A stretch of 64,000 nt of DNA from Syngnathus acus (GCF_901709675.1 NC_051097.1:5644039-5708038), one strand, 5' to 3'; shown: positions 13,027 to 25,691, numbered from the stretch's first letter. The notes: generated from the letters alone by a model not told the origin. A program made the numbers and translations.

Positions 13027-16000
13027 ATGTCAGTGTGTAGCGACTTTGCAGAACACGTGTGGAAACCCGGCTCCTGCAAGAACTGCTTCCACCAGCTCAG
13101 CGCACACAAAACCACAGGCCGCCCGGCCGGCGCCGCACCCGCCGCCACGTGTCCGAAGAGCGGAGGCGATGACGACAACGCAGTGACGGCGTCTTCACCC
13201 TACAGCAAGCCCACCATCGCCGTCAAGCCCACCATGATGAGTTTGGACACAGGTGACACCATGGCTGATGTCAACATGAACATAGAGCAGGTGAATCTTC
13301 TCAACTGGTTTGAAATCTGTCATACTGTTTGTTCATATTTCTTACCATTTGTTTCTGTGTGACAGAAAAACACAAAGAGCCCAGTGGAGCGTTTGGGTCT
13401 GAAAAAGATCCTGGATCTCTCCTCGATTTACATCGATAGTAAAAATTGCAGTAAGGGCCTTAGAGATTCAACTCTTCAAAGTCCCGACAACAAGGCAGAC
13501 TTTTGCTTTTCTTCTCTGTCCAAAGACTCCATAATCATTAGCAACATGTTGGTCACTCAAGATGAAGTTAAATGTCCTCAAAGTGTCAATGAAGAGACCC
13601 GCAGGCAGCAGAATAGTACCACCTCCCCAAGAACCAAGAGCACTTCTAACCTCAGTAGTGCCATACAGAGAGCAAATTTTTTGCAAGAGAACTCTGCGGA
13701 CATTGGTCCGACCAGTCCGACCAAATCGTATAGCAATGGCATCAGGTATAGCAGCACCGCTGTGTTAACTGCCAAGACGTCCAGCACTTTTGCCAGTTCC
13801 TTAACCACAGCCTTATCTCTGGACACTCTAAATAACAGTCAGCCGTCCATCCACTATCCTCCTGTCATGTCCAAACAAAACAGCCCATTAGACTCCTCCT
13901 CCTCCTCCTTCGGGAGCAGCACAGATTCACTTCCTGTGACCGAGGCTTCTGTTGGGAGCCCGCAAGCTAACTCGACGCCCGGCTCCCCCAATGGTCCAGA
14001 CTCGGAGCCCATTTATGCAGAGAGCACCAAGAAAAAGCGCAGGCCACAGGGTAAGGGAGCGCAAACCCAACTGGGTTCACCAGACCAGGCTTACAATTCT
14101 GAACTGACAGAAGAAGGCCAGCGGCCAACCATCAGTATGATGGCTACTCACACAGAGAATAACAGGACCTTCTACCTGAGCAGTCCCGATTCAGCCGTCA
14201 GCATCAAGTGCCGCTTTAGCCCCACAGCACAAAAGGACCCGAGCAGCACTGCTTTCCGCTGGCCCAGCCCCAGCCGCAGTGCCCCCTCCTTGGTTACAGA
14301 ATCCAGCCTCGCTCCCTCGCTACAACCCAGACCACAATCTAGCCCGCCCATCCCACCAAAAAGGACCACCCGGTCCCCCAGACTTGGCACCTCCAGCCTG
14401 TCACCATCCATCTCGTCACCGGTTCCACTTCCGGACCTTCCCAAACTGGGCACCTCCAGCCTCTCTCCGTCCTTATCGTCTCCCGTTCCCCTCCCCGAAC
14501 TCTCCATGCTTTTCTTGGTCTCTGCCAAAGAGGGACACTTCAAGGTTCAGCCAGAAAACCACAGCCTGGCAGCAACTGAGCGCTGGCACAAGCAACACCA
14601 TCACAACTCCGCCTGGAACTGTCGTATTGATGAGGAAGAAGAGGAGGAGGAGAGAGAGCGGAAAGAGGCTGAAAAGAAGACGCTGACTACTAATCCCCGG
14701 ACAACATCTCGTGTGACAGGCCCGCTCAATGGCGCTGCTGTTTGGAAGGAGTCCAGAGTCTGCAGCAAGGCTCCGAACAGCGCCCCTCCGATGACAGAGC
14801 CAGGCACGGTTCCCCCGCCCCTGCCCAACAATGGTGTCTGTCAGGGGTACAGCGAGGGTGTCGTCGCAGTGGAGGAGGCCAAGCAGAGGAGCAGGAGCAT
14901 GCCGGCCAAGCAACATGAGAGCTCAACAGAGCATCTGGCAGAAGGCAGGCAGAGATCAACCACCCATGAGACCAACCAAGCACCTCCACCGCCGCCACCC
15001 AAGAAGCAGCACAGGTAAGAATGACAAATAGACATTCTCCTACCTGCGCTTGATTGGGCATTAGCATTAATGGCTCTGTAATTCATTTTTTGCGCATAAT
15101 GTAGCACTCAAGACGGGCACTTAGTCATGGCAGAATAAATATATTTCGCTCTCTGATAGTAGTATATACAGTACCTGAGTGCTGTCAACTGTGTGGCAGC
15201 TTTATTTAATCTCCATTCAAACCGGCAGAGCATCCCTCCTAAATGCACGCCTTGTTCTATTCAATGCTTGTAATGGGAGTTTTTTTTAAATTCAAATGAA
15301 CACACTGTTAAATAGTGACCTTTGTTTTGACTGCAGCTTGATAGACTGAGCTATTAAAAATAGGGGACAAAGATGAAACAGTTGTGAGTTTTTTAATTCC
15401 AAATTGGAATAATTATCAAGTTTCAGAATTTGGAGCACAACTAAATGTTGCTGATGAAGTTTAAAAAAAATGGCATGCTTTGAAATATTATTATTTTAAA
15501 CTAATAATTTTTGTAAAATATATATATTTTTTGGTCAGATTTTTTTGCTTGCACGATAACGGTGATTTGGCGATTGAAAATATTGGACAATGAATGTGGA
15601 GGTTTTTAAAAATGTCAAAAACAGTCAAGTGGATGGCGTGTATCATAATGAACCCAACAAGTTGATGCGTTTGCATGTGCCCCCATGATGCATGATCTTT
15701 TATTTATTTTTTTAAATCATTTAAAAGTCACAGATAGTTTTGGAAGCAGAAATTTCATTTCCGTCAAAATACTTTTTTTTTCTTTTTTTTTTCTTGTTTT
15801 GGACTAGCCCTTATTTTGCACTAGTAGTCATGTGCAGGTAATATGTACATGTGCAGTATGTGTAAAATTGTAAATAGCTTCAAGAGCGGGTCAGCTGGAG
15901 ATAGCCAAAGGGAAGGAGCTCTGCTGAACAGATTGTTGCTCGGGGCAACACCCAAACTGTCCCACTCTGGCAGTCACAGTGTCCATCAATAGAAGTAGAA

Positions 16001-19000
16001 TTAATAGATTGGCCAGTCATCACTCGCCATGTGAGCGCTCACCATACGGGAGCGCTTGATTTGGGAGTTTTAAATACAGCTATGACCCGGGTGGTGCCAG
16101 CGTTCGGTTACATCTTATTTGGGGACTTTCGAAAGCCACCAGGCTGATCCTGAAGCTTGTTGTTTGTTTTGCGGGGGTGGGTTGGCGTCTGCTAGTCTGT
16201 GAACTCTTCTTTCGAAGGTAAGATGCTTGCGTGTTTGTATCAAAGGGTTGCGTCACATTATGGCTCCTCTAAATTCTGAGTCAGTTGGAAGTCTTTCCAA
16301 GCCCCACCTTTCTCAAATCTCATCAAATGTGTCATAAGTTAATGTCAGGCGAGGTAATTTCACACACACACCTCTGTTTAGTCACAATTCAGTGTAATCA
16401 TTTCATCTTTAGTTCATGCCTTGTCAGTGTTCCACAGTGCAACTGTAAGTAATGTGTGTCATTCACTGCTAGATGCTCATGTACACTGTAAAACCGGGTC
16501 AGTGCGGTCACGGAATTGTAAATGACAAGCTTGTGTGGCGTCTTTTTATAGCAAAGGAAGTGTTGGTATCTGTTCGCAGGAAATGTGCAATTAGGATGTT
16601 GATTAAGTGCAGTTTGGAATCCCAAAAATAAGCGGGACAAACATCCTGGTGAGTGGTGCGGTTTTTTGTTGTGACGAAATGCCTTTTAGTTTGTGGGCTA
16701 GCAATTGGCATTTTCTTTTTTTTTTTTTGGGGGGAAATGCTTTCTTTTACCACCAGCCTGTAATTTGTCCATATTTTTTCACTCAGCCTTTCTCAAGCAT
16801 CTGTATCTTTATGCTGCAACCTTTGTTAAGTCGTTTTATGTTACATAGTATCATGGTAAAAACTTCCATGGTACTTGCGGGATGATCGTTTACAACCATC
16901 CTATCTTATCAAATATCTGAACACCACATCTCATAAATAATTCATTTGTCTTTCGTTATAAAGATCCATCTTCAGGGCGTCATAGAATTATTTTTAGGAG
17001 CTCAGTGGGCACTTAAGTTTAATCAAATTGACTTAACTCTTTTTAACTAGGCTGAGGTGAGGAGCAGAAGTTTTTCAGCCCAAGTAATTGAAAATAAAAT
17101 CAACCTTTTAGGAGACTTGTAGTTCATCCATCGCTAACGGGCAGCGTGAGACATTCTTTCCACATGAAAAATCATATGTTTTGGAAAAACATTGTCCACA
17201 GACTTGCACAGACGTGCCTCTGCGTCATACGCCTTTGACGGCGGTTCCTTTGGTGTCGAAAATGACAGCAGAAACCTTTGAGGAGCGTTTATCTTCTCTT
17301 CGTCCTCGTCGTCTGTTGATTTACGGCAGAGATGAAGGTTGTGAGATTAATGACGGCGTGAGTCGTTTTGTAATGGAGGCAATGGAGGACTAGGACAAGA
17401 CGCTGTTTGCCTGAACCATTAGCGGCATCTATCAGACATGTGAGTGGCTGTCAATCACCTTAATTGATCGCCTTGATTGGAAAATCAGTATGTTCTCCGT
17501 TTGCAGAAGCGGGAATGGGATGTTGGACCATGTGGTTGTATTGTACCAAATCAGGAAGTGAATATGCAACAATTAAATGTGACTCGGGAGTATTTTCTGA
17601 GCCCACTTCTTGTCTGTCTTTACCTCAGAGTGTCCGCTCACTTGAGCGGCAGCAACATGGAACTGAACCGCTCACTGGAGAATTCCGCCGCATCCCCTCG
17701 AGACCTGGGCAGCAGCGCCGGCCTGCCGACTGCCTCCACCGACAGTCTGACTGCTGACTCGGGTGAGTTGCTTTGATCGAATGCCCCGATTCCGCTCTGT
17801 AGTACTGATTACTATTGGTCGAGGCCGGTACTCTTATTTTACTACCTAGTGATGAGCTGATAGCCCGCAAGTGACATAAAACACTTCTGGCCGCTCATTG
17901 TCTCACACACTCTCACTCTCTGTGTGCACTTGAACACCCAAGATTCACTGGCCAGACCCCCGCAAACCTTTTTTGAACGGGATTTGCGTGAAAGGGGCTA
18001 TTGTAAAATTTGAGGACACAAACACTAATGTTAGCTAATCCCGTTTCTCCTCACATTAGCATTCATTTTCACTTTGCCGCAGTGATTTTTGTAGCCCTTT
18101 GAGGGTTCCTCTCTGATTAAATTTATGAAGAAGTAAAAACAGATTAGTAGCAGTTTCCCCGCTGTACTATATTAAAGTCAAAAGCTTAAAGCCCCAACTT
18201 GAGTGGAGTAGAGCCAGCCAATGCAGTGGTAAAAAGCTATTGAACTGAAACGACAGGGTCATCTCTGCTTTTGCGGTTAGAAAAAGTGAACTGTCTGGAT
18301 TTGTAATGAGGAACAAGGAAGTCACACATTTATACGTGTGATGTGGAAGTAGCTGCAGTTTATTTTTAGGCTTAAGTGAAACTATGCATATTTATAATTG
18401 AACAATTGTTGTGTGCTCCTCTTTTGGAACTTGACATTTTTTTACCATTGTATGCTTTGTGGCCCAGATGGCTTGACAATGTATACAGCTAATGGTTCGA
18501 TTGGAAAAATCTTGCTGCTGTGTTGGACTATTCTGATGCACTTTGTTCAGAGTAAAACTGCACACAGACAAGTAGAGGAACACCCAAGGTTTTATTGCGG
18601 CTGTCTGTCTTCTTATCGCTTCCTCTTTCACACTTTGTTGTGACTGAGACGAACCACCAGAAACCATTTTTTAGGACTTTGCCAAAGACCTCAGACAGGG
18701 AACAAGCAGCATGTCGCTTATGTTTTCGGGATGAAAAAGTTCTCTTGCAATTGCGGCGACTTCCTGACTTCCAGTTTGTTTAGAGATAATTATGGAGTCC
18801 GATAAAGAGAGGGAAAAAGGGATTGGCTACATCCTCCTTGCAGTTAGTCATTGGAGGCAGCACCACACAATTATGTCAGTATCTTGACTCCTCCGCTGCT
18901 AAAAGTCACCAAGTAGTCTCGCTTTGCGAATGTCTCAAGTGTGGATAGAAGACGGAGTTTGGAATTTTAGTATGAGTCCTGGATTGTGGAAGATTCCGGC

Positions 19001-22000
19001 TGTGTTACAGAAAAGAGGTAAGGAGATCTGAACTGAGATTAGTCGGAAGGAAAACGTACTCTGTCGAAAGCGGATGTTGAATTCTACACACGCTTGACTG
19101 AAGCCGTAATCTCTCCTCAGGTTCTCGTGATGGATCACGGCTGTCCTGCTCCTCTCCGTTCCTGAGAAGTCCTGTCGCGTCAGCGCCGGGTTCTCCTCGC
19201 CCTCCAACTTTTAGCACCACGGCTAACCAGCCGCCTCCACTGCCGGAGAAGAAGATGGTCAACCGCACCGTGTCAGCCCCCGACAGCGCCACTTCCAAAG
19301 CCTTTGTCCGGGCCTATCCACGCTTACCTTTCACCGGGTCTGAAAACAACGTGTGCAGACCCAATGACTCCAGCTGTCGGGCCAGTTTACCATCTAGTCC
19401 AGTCGATCCGAGACCCGTTTTCTCCTCAAATGAGTATCTGGAGAGCTGTCTCGCTCCACTCGGCCGACCCTCCAGATCCCGAACTTTGGACGAGCCTTTT
19501 AAGAATCACGGTCGTTTAGGTGTCCATTCCCGAGGTAGCATCACCTGCTCCTCCTCCCCCCAGCTAAGCGCCCCCTTTCCGGTCTCCGAGGCGGGGGCGA
19601 CACACAACCTGGGCTCCAGTTTGCAGCTGCAGACCCTCCTGAGTAACATCGACAGCCGGGAGGGCGTGTATTCCAAGCTGGGCGGCCTGTACGCCGAGTC
19701 GCTGCGCCGCTTGGCTCTCAAGTGCGAGGAGCACTTCACAGGCTCGCAGAGAAACCGGCTGAGGTTCGAGGAGAGCAACTGGTCGTTGTTCAGGCTCACG
19801 TCCAACAAGCCCAGCTGCAACGCGGGTGACGCTGTCTACTATTCGGCCGCCTGTGCTTCCGACCCCAGCAACTCCTACGCCGTGAAGGTAACACAAATAC
19901 TAAATTTTGTCATCAAGGCAGTTTAGGTGACCCTTTGCTTAGTTGCAGATTTACAAGTTAAGAATGGTCATCAGATTAAAATCAGGCGCCGGTTTTATTT
20001 GTTCTGCGACGTCAGAGGGGTTGGTTCCACAAGGGCACACAACATGGCTCCAAAGTAAACACAACTCGAGGAGGGGTGTGTACTCTGTCGTAAGTGGCTC
20101 TTTGTACAGAATTTGAAGCTCACTCATTCATCTTGCGGTGGAATTTACAATCAGATATATCCCGAATGACCTCAAACCATTGTCCATCTCTCCACTCACT
20201 ACCACTCTCTAATTAGACGTTTAAGGGTGGTGCCAACCATACCTCCAGTATGTTGTACTCACTTTTGGACAGTTTGTGGTGAGCCTTTGGAATGTTTTTT
20301 AGGATCCAGAATTCTGAGAATTCCTCCTGCCTTGCATGTGTCTCACATGAAGGCATTGACCTTGAAACTGCTAATAGAAATTCCTTTCTTGTGTCTTGGC
20401 TCCCCACCCTTTTGGACATCTCCCCTCCCCTCTCCCATTCCTTTTGCCCTCTTCTTTTTTTCTTTCCTCCCCCTCCTCCCTCATCAGATCTGCAAGAGTC
20501 CGTCTGCGGAGGTCAAGCAGGGTCACCTGTACGGCCTGTCGGTGCAGCAAAGTATGCCCCCACACTTCAACCTCCAGCAGGACTGTGGCCACTTCCTGGC
20601 ATGCGTACCTCAGAGCATGCTGCCCACCGACCAGGCATTCGCATCAGCATCACCCGCGTCCTCACCCAAGCCGCGCGGGCAGCAGGCGGAGTGCGAGCAG
20701 GTGGTGGTCATCACGCCCGAGATCCCCCGGCAGACGGCGGCTGACTTTGCTCGCGAGTTTGAGGCCTTCCACAAAAGCCAGCCGGAGGTTTACGAGCGGC
20801 GCGTCTGTTTCCTGCTGCTCCAGCTGTGCCACGGCCTGGAGCACCTGAAGGAACACGGCGTGACGCACCGCCACCTGTGCCTGGAGAACCTCCTCCTGGT
20901 TCCTCACCCTCCAACCCCGTCACCGTCTCCTCAGCAGACAGAGACGAGCGGCGCTTTCAGTCAGCGTCACCTCCCTCGCCTCCTCATCAGTAACTTCGCC
21001 AAAGCCAAACGTCGCTCTGTCGAGGACTCCGTGTCCGCCAGCGTGGACCCCCGTGTCAAGCGGGACCACGCTCGCCTGGCGCCCGAGATTGTGTCCGCTG
21101 CCCAGTACCGCAAATTTGACGAGTTCCAGACTGGTATTCTGATCTACGAGCTGCTCCACCAGCCCAACCCCTTTGAGGTGAGCCCTAGCACTGGCAATAT
21201 TTGGAAAAAGTAAAAATATACTTTTTTTTTAGTATTCTCTTCTCAAAAATGTACATGTTTCAAGAAATACCAGATAGTGTACTATCTTGAAAATATTTTT
21301 TTTCTTTAAAATGATTACTTCCTCAAAAATATCCAAAGGGTTTGCAAATACCTGTACTTTATTTTTACATGTTTTTACCCAGAAAAATAAGTATTTGTAC
21401 TTGAAAGTAGATGCCATTTTTCTTGAAAAATTGCCCATTTATTTAGGATTTCAGAACTTTATTTTCATCACATTAAACTTTCCAATGATACAATTTTGAT
21501 TTTAATCTCGTAGTGTCAGTGTAAATATTTCTTTGTTTTCCCCTTGGAGGTGAGTCCGGCCCTGAAGGAGCAGGACTACCGCTGCGAGGACTTGCCGGCC
21601 ATCCCGGCCGTGTCGCTGTACTCCGCCGGCCTCCAGAAGCTGGCTCGGCTTCTGCTCCAACCAGACCCCATCAAGCGCATCCACATCCAGGACGCTAAGC
21701 GTGTCCTGCAAAGCCTCCTCTGGGGGCCCAGGAAGGACCTGATGGACCAGCAGTGGGAGAGGCACGGGCCGGGCGGCCGTGGCCCGGGGCCAGACGGCGC
21801 CCGGCATGAGGGCCTCCTCAACTGGCTGGATGTGAAGCGGGCACTGCTCATGATGAAGTTCGCCGAGCGGTCACTAGAACCCGAGCGCAACACCGAGCTG
21901 GAGGACTGGCTGTGCTGCCAGTACTTCTCCTCAGCGCATCCTTTGGCGCTTTGTCACACCGCCGAGCTGCTCTACTCGCTCAAGTATCAGAGCGCAGGTG

Positions 22001-22008
22001 TTGCGTGA
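13027..22008 (+). CDS. prag1: Prag1/Pragmin (SgK223) pseudokinase scaffold
   Basis: Six coding exons join in frame: 13027-13290, 13366-15014, 17629-17762, 19121-19887, 20488-21177 and 21550-22008, giving about 1320 residues (the mammalian protein is about 1400). The start fits the family N-terminus (SDFAEHVWKPGSCKNCF, then SSPYSKPTIAVKPTMM). The long second exon encodes a disordered Ser/Pro-rich region with EPIYA at Tyr305; in mammals the phosphorylated EPIYA motif recruits CSK. Exons 4-6 encode the dimerising helices and kinase fold: YAVK with Lys938, a catalytic loop reading HRHLCLENLL (1065-1074), and ISNF in place of DFG. Exon 6 supplies the C-lobe and closing helices. The protein is a cytoplasmic adaptor in Src-family and Rho signalling. 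PEAK1 is the nearest alternative, but the N-terminus fits PRAG1 better. Oddities are His in place of the HRD aspartate and a 21-residue tandem repeat. Confidence 0.92.
14383..14508 (+). repeat. prag1: in-frame 63-base tandem duplication in prag1 exon 2
   Basis: Two adjacent 63-base units (14383-14445 and 14446-14508) encode residues 428-448 and 449-469. Both read LGTSSLSPS-[IL]-SSPVPLP-[DE]-L. The copies differ mostly at synonymous sites, so the duplication is not very recent, yet the protein is kept nearly identical. It lies in the proline/serine-rich linker. Confidence 0.85.
15015..17628 (+). other. prag1: prag1 intron 2 with a possible alternative leader exon
   Basis: The intron is 2.6 kb. 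Most of it is AT-rich and featureless. The block 16075-16217 is GC-richer and ends in TTCGAAG followed by a consensus GTAAGA donor at 16218. It could be the first exon of a shorter prag1 transcript lacking the first two coding exons. No acceptor or recognisable coding sequence is seen in it. Confidence 0.4.
17763..20487 (+). other. prag1: prag1 introns 3 and 4 (flanking exon 19121-19887)
   Basis: Introns 17763-19120 and 19888-20487 have canonical GT and AG ends. The acceptor before 20488 has a strong pyrimidine tract (about 20440-20482). I see no further gene in either. Long plus-strand frames reading across 20227-20487 are intronic read-through upstream of the real exon. Confidence 0.8.
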
Positions 22009-23260
22009 ACCTGACTGATGATGTCATACACTGGTTGGACAAAAATATTGAGACACAGGGCCACAAAATGTGGAGTCCCCCAAAGTTCTGAACTTTGGTC
22101 CCCGCTTGTGTTTATTCACTGTTTTTGTTTATATTTTTTAGGAAGGCGGGGGGGCGTTTGTCTATAATGTGTCAAATGTCCAAATTGTGTGGTGCTTTTC
22201 TGCTTCTTCAAAAGGAGACACTGTGAACGCAACACCCTTTTTAGTGTTACCGACCGTCCGTTTGGGAACTTTGATCCTGCCACTCTTTCAAACTCGCGAT
22301 TGAAATTCCCAAGAAGCATTAGGGCCAAGCAATAAAACGAAAAGAAAATAACACTTCAATAGCAATGTTGGAATCTTATGATAACGTAAATTTGTTGTAC
22401 ACACTAATTTGCAGGGGATAGGTACAGAGACCTGCTGCAAATAATTGACCACCCTGCAAAAATATTTTAATCTTCTGTACAGATACCACAGGATGGTGGC
22501 AAAGCACTGCTTTTCTTCAGATGGGGCTATGATCTGACTAAATCGAAAATCTACGAGTTGCTTGTAGAATTATGCAGTGTGTTTTTCTTTTTTTTTTTTC
22601 TTTTCAGCATGGCCCTAAGACTTCTTGGAATGAAATCTAATAGGTATTGTCATATTCGTACTGTTCGAAGCTGTGTATTCTGTGCTGTATTTCAAGTATT
22701 ACTTGGTGCATTGTTTTTGAGGACTGCTGTGTCATCTAGAAAATGTAACCTTATCTGTTAGGATGGCTTGCATCCTTATGTTTTGTTTGATCTGCTGTAC
22801 TGTCCGGACAACATCTTGTGCAACACCTGGCTCACTTGTTCTTATTGTGTTGATGCTGTGGCTTGAGTTCCTTGCTTGTGTGTGTGTGAAGCCAATATGT
22901 AAATAAGGCAGTTTTTTTTGTGAAACTGGATTTTCACAAACCCATTTGGTTTTGTACAGTTGATTGTGAAAGAACCCAAGCAGGTCTTAATAAAGCCATG
23001 GGAATGAGAAACAGTTAAAAGTAATATTTATGATGTCATTTGTTGTAATCACTGGAAGTTTTTATTCATGGCAGCCTTGTTTTGTTGCCAAGGAATAAAC
23101 ATTTGATTCCTAATATTCCTAATAAAGTGCTTGATGAGAGATTAGATAACAGGATTGCATGTACAGTATGTGGTTTAAAACATGTTTAAAAACATCTTTT
23201 GACTGCTGAATACGTATGTGTCTACCAATAAACTGCCTTTATTTTCTCACTTCAAATCTT
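22009..23260 (+). terminator. prag1: prag1 3' UTR and poly(A) signals
   Basis: After the stop there is about 1.2 kb of AT-rich untranslated sequence. AATAAA hexamers occur at 22989, 23094, 23121 and 23227. The cluster suggests alternative polyadenylation, the last site ending the transcript about 350 bases before the next gene. Confidence 0.65.
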
Positions 23261-23413
23261 TGTTGCTCGAATAATGTTTTTGCAGAAAAAAAAAAAAAAC
23301 TTAACATATATTATGTATTTATTTTATTGCAATATTTAACACACAAAGAAAATGTAATTTTGTCTATGCGGACACATTAGCAGGCTAGTACTAATTCTAG
23401 AAACGGTTTTTTG

Positions 23414-23500
23414 ATTGGATGGTGAAAATCATTTAAGGTTGGCAGCCAATAACTACTGTCCTTTTTGGGTTGTCATGTAACAACGTGGATAATAGCCAAT
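23414..23500 (+). promoter_or_regulatory. triple CCAAT-box promoter of the borealin-like gene
   Basis: Three CCAAT elements precede the ATG at 23603: ATTGG at 23414-23418, CCAAT at 23446-23450 and CCAAT at 23496-23500. The first two are 32 bases apart. Multiple CCAAT boxes with about 30-base spacing, bound by NF-Y, are typical of vertebrate G2/M genes, which fits a chromosomal passenger protein. No TATA box is obvious. Confidence 0.5.
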
Positions 23501-23602
23501 AGTAGCCCTCCGTACTCAGGTCTTCGATCTCCACCTGACACATAAAACGGTATCCGGACATTTCCCTCCTAATTAGTATTAATTCCTTATGAGCAAGCAA
23601 AA

Positions 23603-25639
23603 ATGGCACCAAGGGGCTCAAGAAACGCATCTAAAGAGAAGCACCAGGAGGAATTAAGCAGGGTATTCCGAGGACGCAAAATTACTCTCTTCATTCAACA
23701 AGTTGAGAAAGAAGGTGAGACAACACGTAGTCGGGCTGTCTTTGCGATATCTTACTGTTATCCAACTTTGACACGCAGCGCAAGAACGAATGATGGAACT
23801 GGAGAGCAGACTCGACAACACACTAGCAAATATCGACAGAGTATTTAAAGTGGAGCTCATGAAGTTGCCGCCTTCTATTCGGAACATGCGTTTTGTGGAT
23901 TTGACTGGTGAGTCGGGTTCTCTTTTTTCCAATACCCACCTTATTATCCTTTCGACAGCCTGCTTCAGCTAATACTCTACTAATTGTGTTTGTGTACGTA
24001 TGTATGTAGAAAAGTATCATTTTTGTACAATTTTTAATTAGCTATTGTTTCTAATATGTTAGTGATACGTCTCAACTGCACTTGGTCAAAACTAACATGG
24101 CGCCAACAACTATTAATTCAGCGGTTAGGGCGCCATCTATGTAAGGCTGTCGTCATACTTGATTTGTTCCCTTTGTGTAGAAGAATTGTCAGCCAGCGAG
24201 GTGTCGTTAGCTGTGCAGGTGAGCTGCTGTGCGATTCTGCTGCCATTGGCAAGTATGTAAAAGTAATGCTAAGTTGCTTATGTGGTGTGATTTGCAGCAG
24301 CAGGAGTCCCCAGAGATGAAACAACGGACCCTCGAGAGGGTCCCGAGCACCAAAGGTAATGTTTTATTTTTTTGGACCTGGACTTGTATATAAAATTAAA
24401 AAATGTCGTTTTGCCTTTTCAAGGAAAATCAACACCGCTTCAAGACAGCTTGACTGCAATGAACTCTGGGAGGACACTCAAGGTACACAATAATAATTAT
24501 AATAATAATAATACATTTTATTTGTAATGCACTTTACATTCCACAGAAGCAACTGTATGCTTGCCGTAGCATGTACAGTGACACTGATTGTGCCTTTTTG
24601 TGGTTTCAGGTGGCAAAAGAAGCAAGGGCCCGTAACCTTACAGCCAGCGGTATGAGTACAGGAAACCTGAGGTACATCTCACAGTCTTTCTATACACTGT
24701 CTGGATCACTCTTATTTAAACTCTCTCTTCATATCTCCACAGGACTTTGTCTTCCATCAAAGGAGGACCCTTGACAAAGTCCAGCGACAGACTGACCCGA
24801 AGAAAACTCAGGTATTTCGAAGGTTTGTTTGGATGTTGCACCGCAGGGCCATTAATAGATGTTATTTACTTTTGGACAATGCACATCTCATGTTTTTTTA
24901 TTTTTAATTGCAACTGACCCACCTCCTCATAGTATTGAACTCGACCCGGAAGTTCTTCTCAGTATTCATAAATGTGCATCAAGGTGCAAGGATCAGGCAG
25001 GGAGGAGCTTAAATCGAGAGACATTTGATGTGTCCTGTAGCTGAAGCTCTCCTTTGTACTGCCTGTCTAGGTCCGTGGTCTCTACGGGAGAGTTGGACTG
25101 CGCAGTGGCCGGATCTGCAGCGCACGTCACTGTAACCACGGGACGTGGACAGGTACTGACCACGGGGGGCATTAGCAGTAATTTGGGGGATGTCAAAATA
25201 GTTTGCAATAAAATTTGAAAGTGAATATCTACTCTAAACTTAAATCATGGAAACAACATGAGTGGTGGTTAAGCTATGTAAATGCCCAAATACAGTCAGC
25301 TAGCTAATACAACTAGTTATTGGAAAGGAATTATGCCCTAAACACTTGACAAATCCTGGACGACAACACAAGTCATGAATCCACCTTCTGTGGATGTCGT
25401 TGTGTTTGTTTTTGTATTGCTACTTGATGCCAGACGGTGTCCTTTTCGGAAGCGACCAAGGACGAAATCAACTTTGACCTGTTGGATGAAGTGGCGTTGC
25501 GTCGAATGCAGGAGCTTTCGGTTAAGTGCTGCCTCAGAATATTTTCTTGCGGGAACAGGCCAACATGGTTAATGCTTTCTGTCTGACTTCACAGAAACTG
25601 ATAGAATATGTGTCGGGAAGAGGTCGTTGCCACAGATGA
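23603..25639 (+). CDS. cdca9: Borealin-family chromosomal passenger protein, probably borealin-2
   Basis: Ten small exons keep phase throughout: 23603-23714, 23779-23907, 24181-24218, 24298-24355, 24424-24482, 24610-24671, 24743-24811, 25071-25152, 25434-25520 and 25595-25639, giving 246 residues. The N-terminus (MAPRGSRNASKEK, then a helix with LFIQQVEKEAQERMMELE and VELMKLPPSIRN) matches the borealin helix that bundles with survivin and INCENP. The middle is basic and Ser/Thr-rich. The C-terminus (EINFDLLDEVALRRMQELS, then a short last exon ending GRCHR) resembles the borealin dimerisation region. The protein would target Aurora B to centromeres. I prefer borealin-2 (cdca9/Dasra-A) because the gene is short and the tail is of that type, but cdca8 is not excluded. 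An alternative donor at 24651 would shorten exon 6 by 21 bases, in frame. Confidence 0.75.
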
Positions 25640-25685
25640 GACTACTTCTATTTTAATGTATTTTGTTTATTTTTTTTATAGTTAT

Positions 25686-25691
25686 AATAAA
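25686..25691 (+). terminator. poly(A) signal of the borealin-like gene
   Basis: AATAAA lies 47 bases after the TGA stop (25637-25639). A second candidate AATAAA lies near 25744. The 3' UTR is therefore very short. Confidence 0.6.

Noticed and set aside
14172-15107. Several long minus-strand frames over prag1 exon 2
   Set aside because: They are antisense shadows of a GC-rich coding exon whose sense frame matches Prag1.
22010-22330. Possible extra coding exon after the prag1 stop
   Set aside because: The stop at 22006-22008 falls where the family ends, and the following sequence is AT-rich with poly(A) signals.
24934-24988. Exon-like sequence (IELDPEVLLSIHK) after a TCATAG acceptor in the borealin-like gene
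   Set aside because: It lacks a good donor, and direct joining of 24811 to 25071 keeps frame and family order without it.
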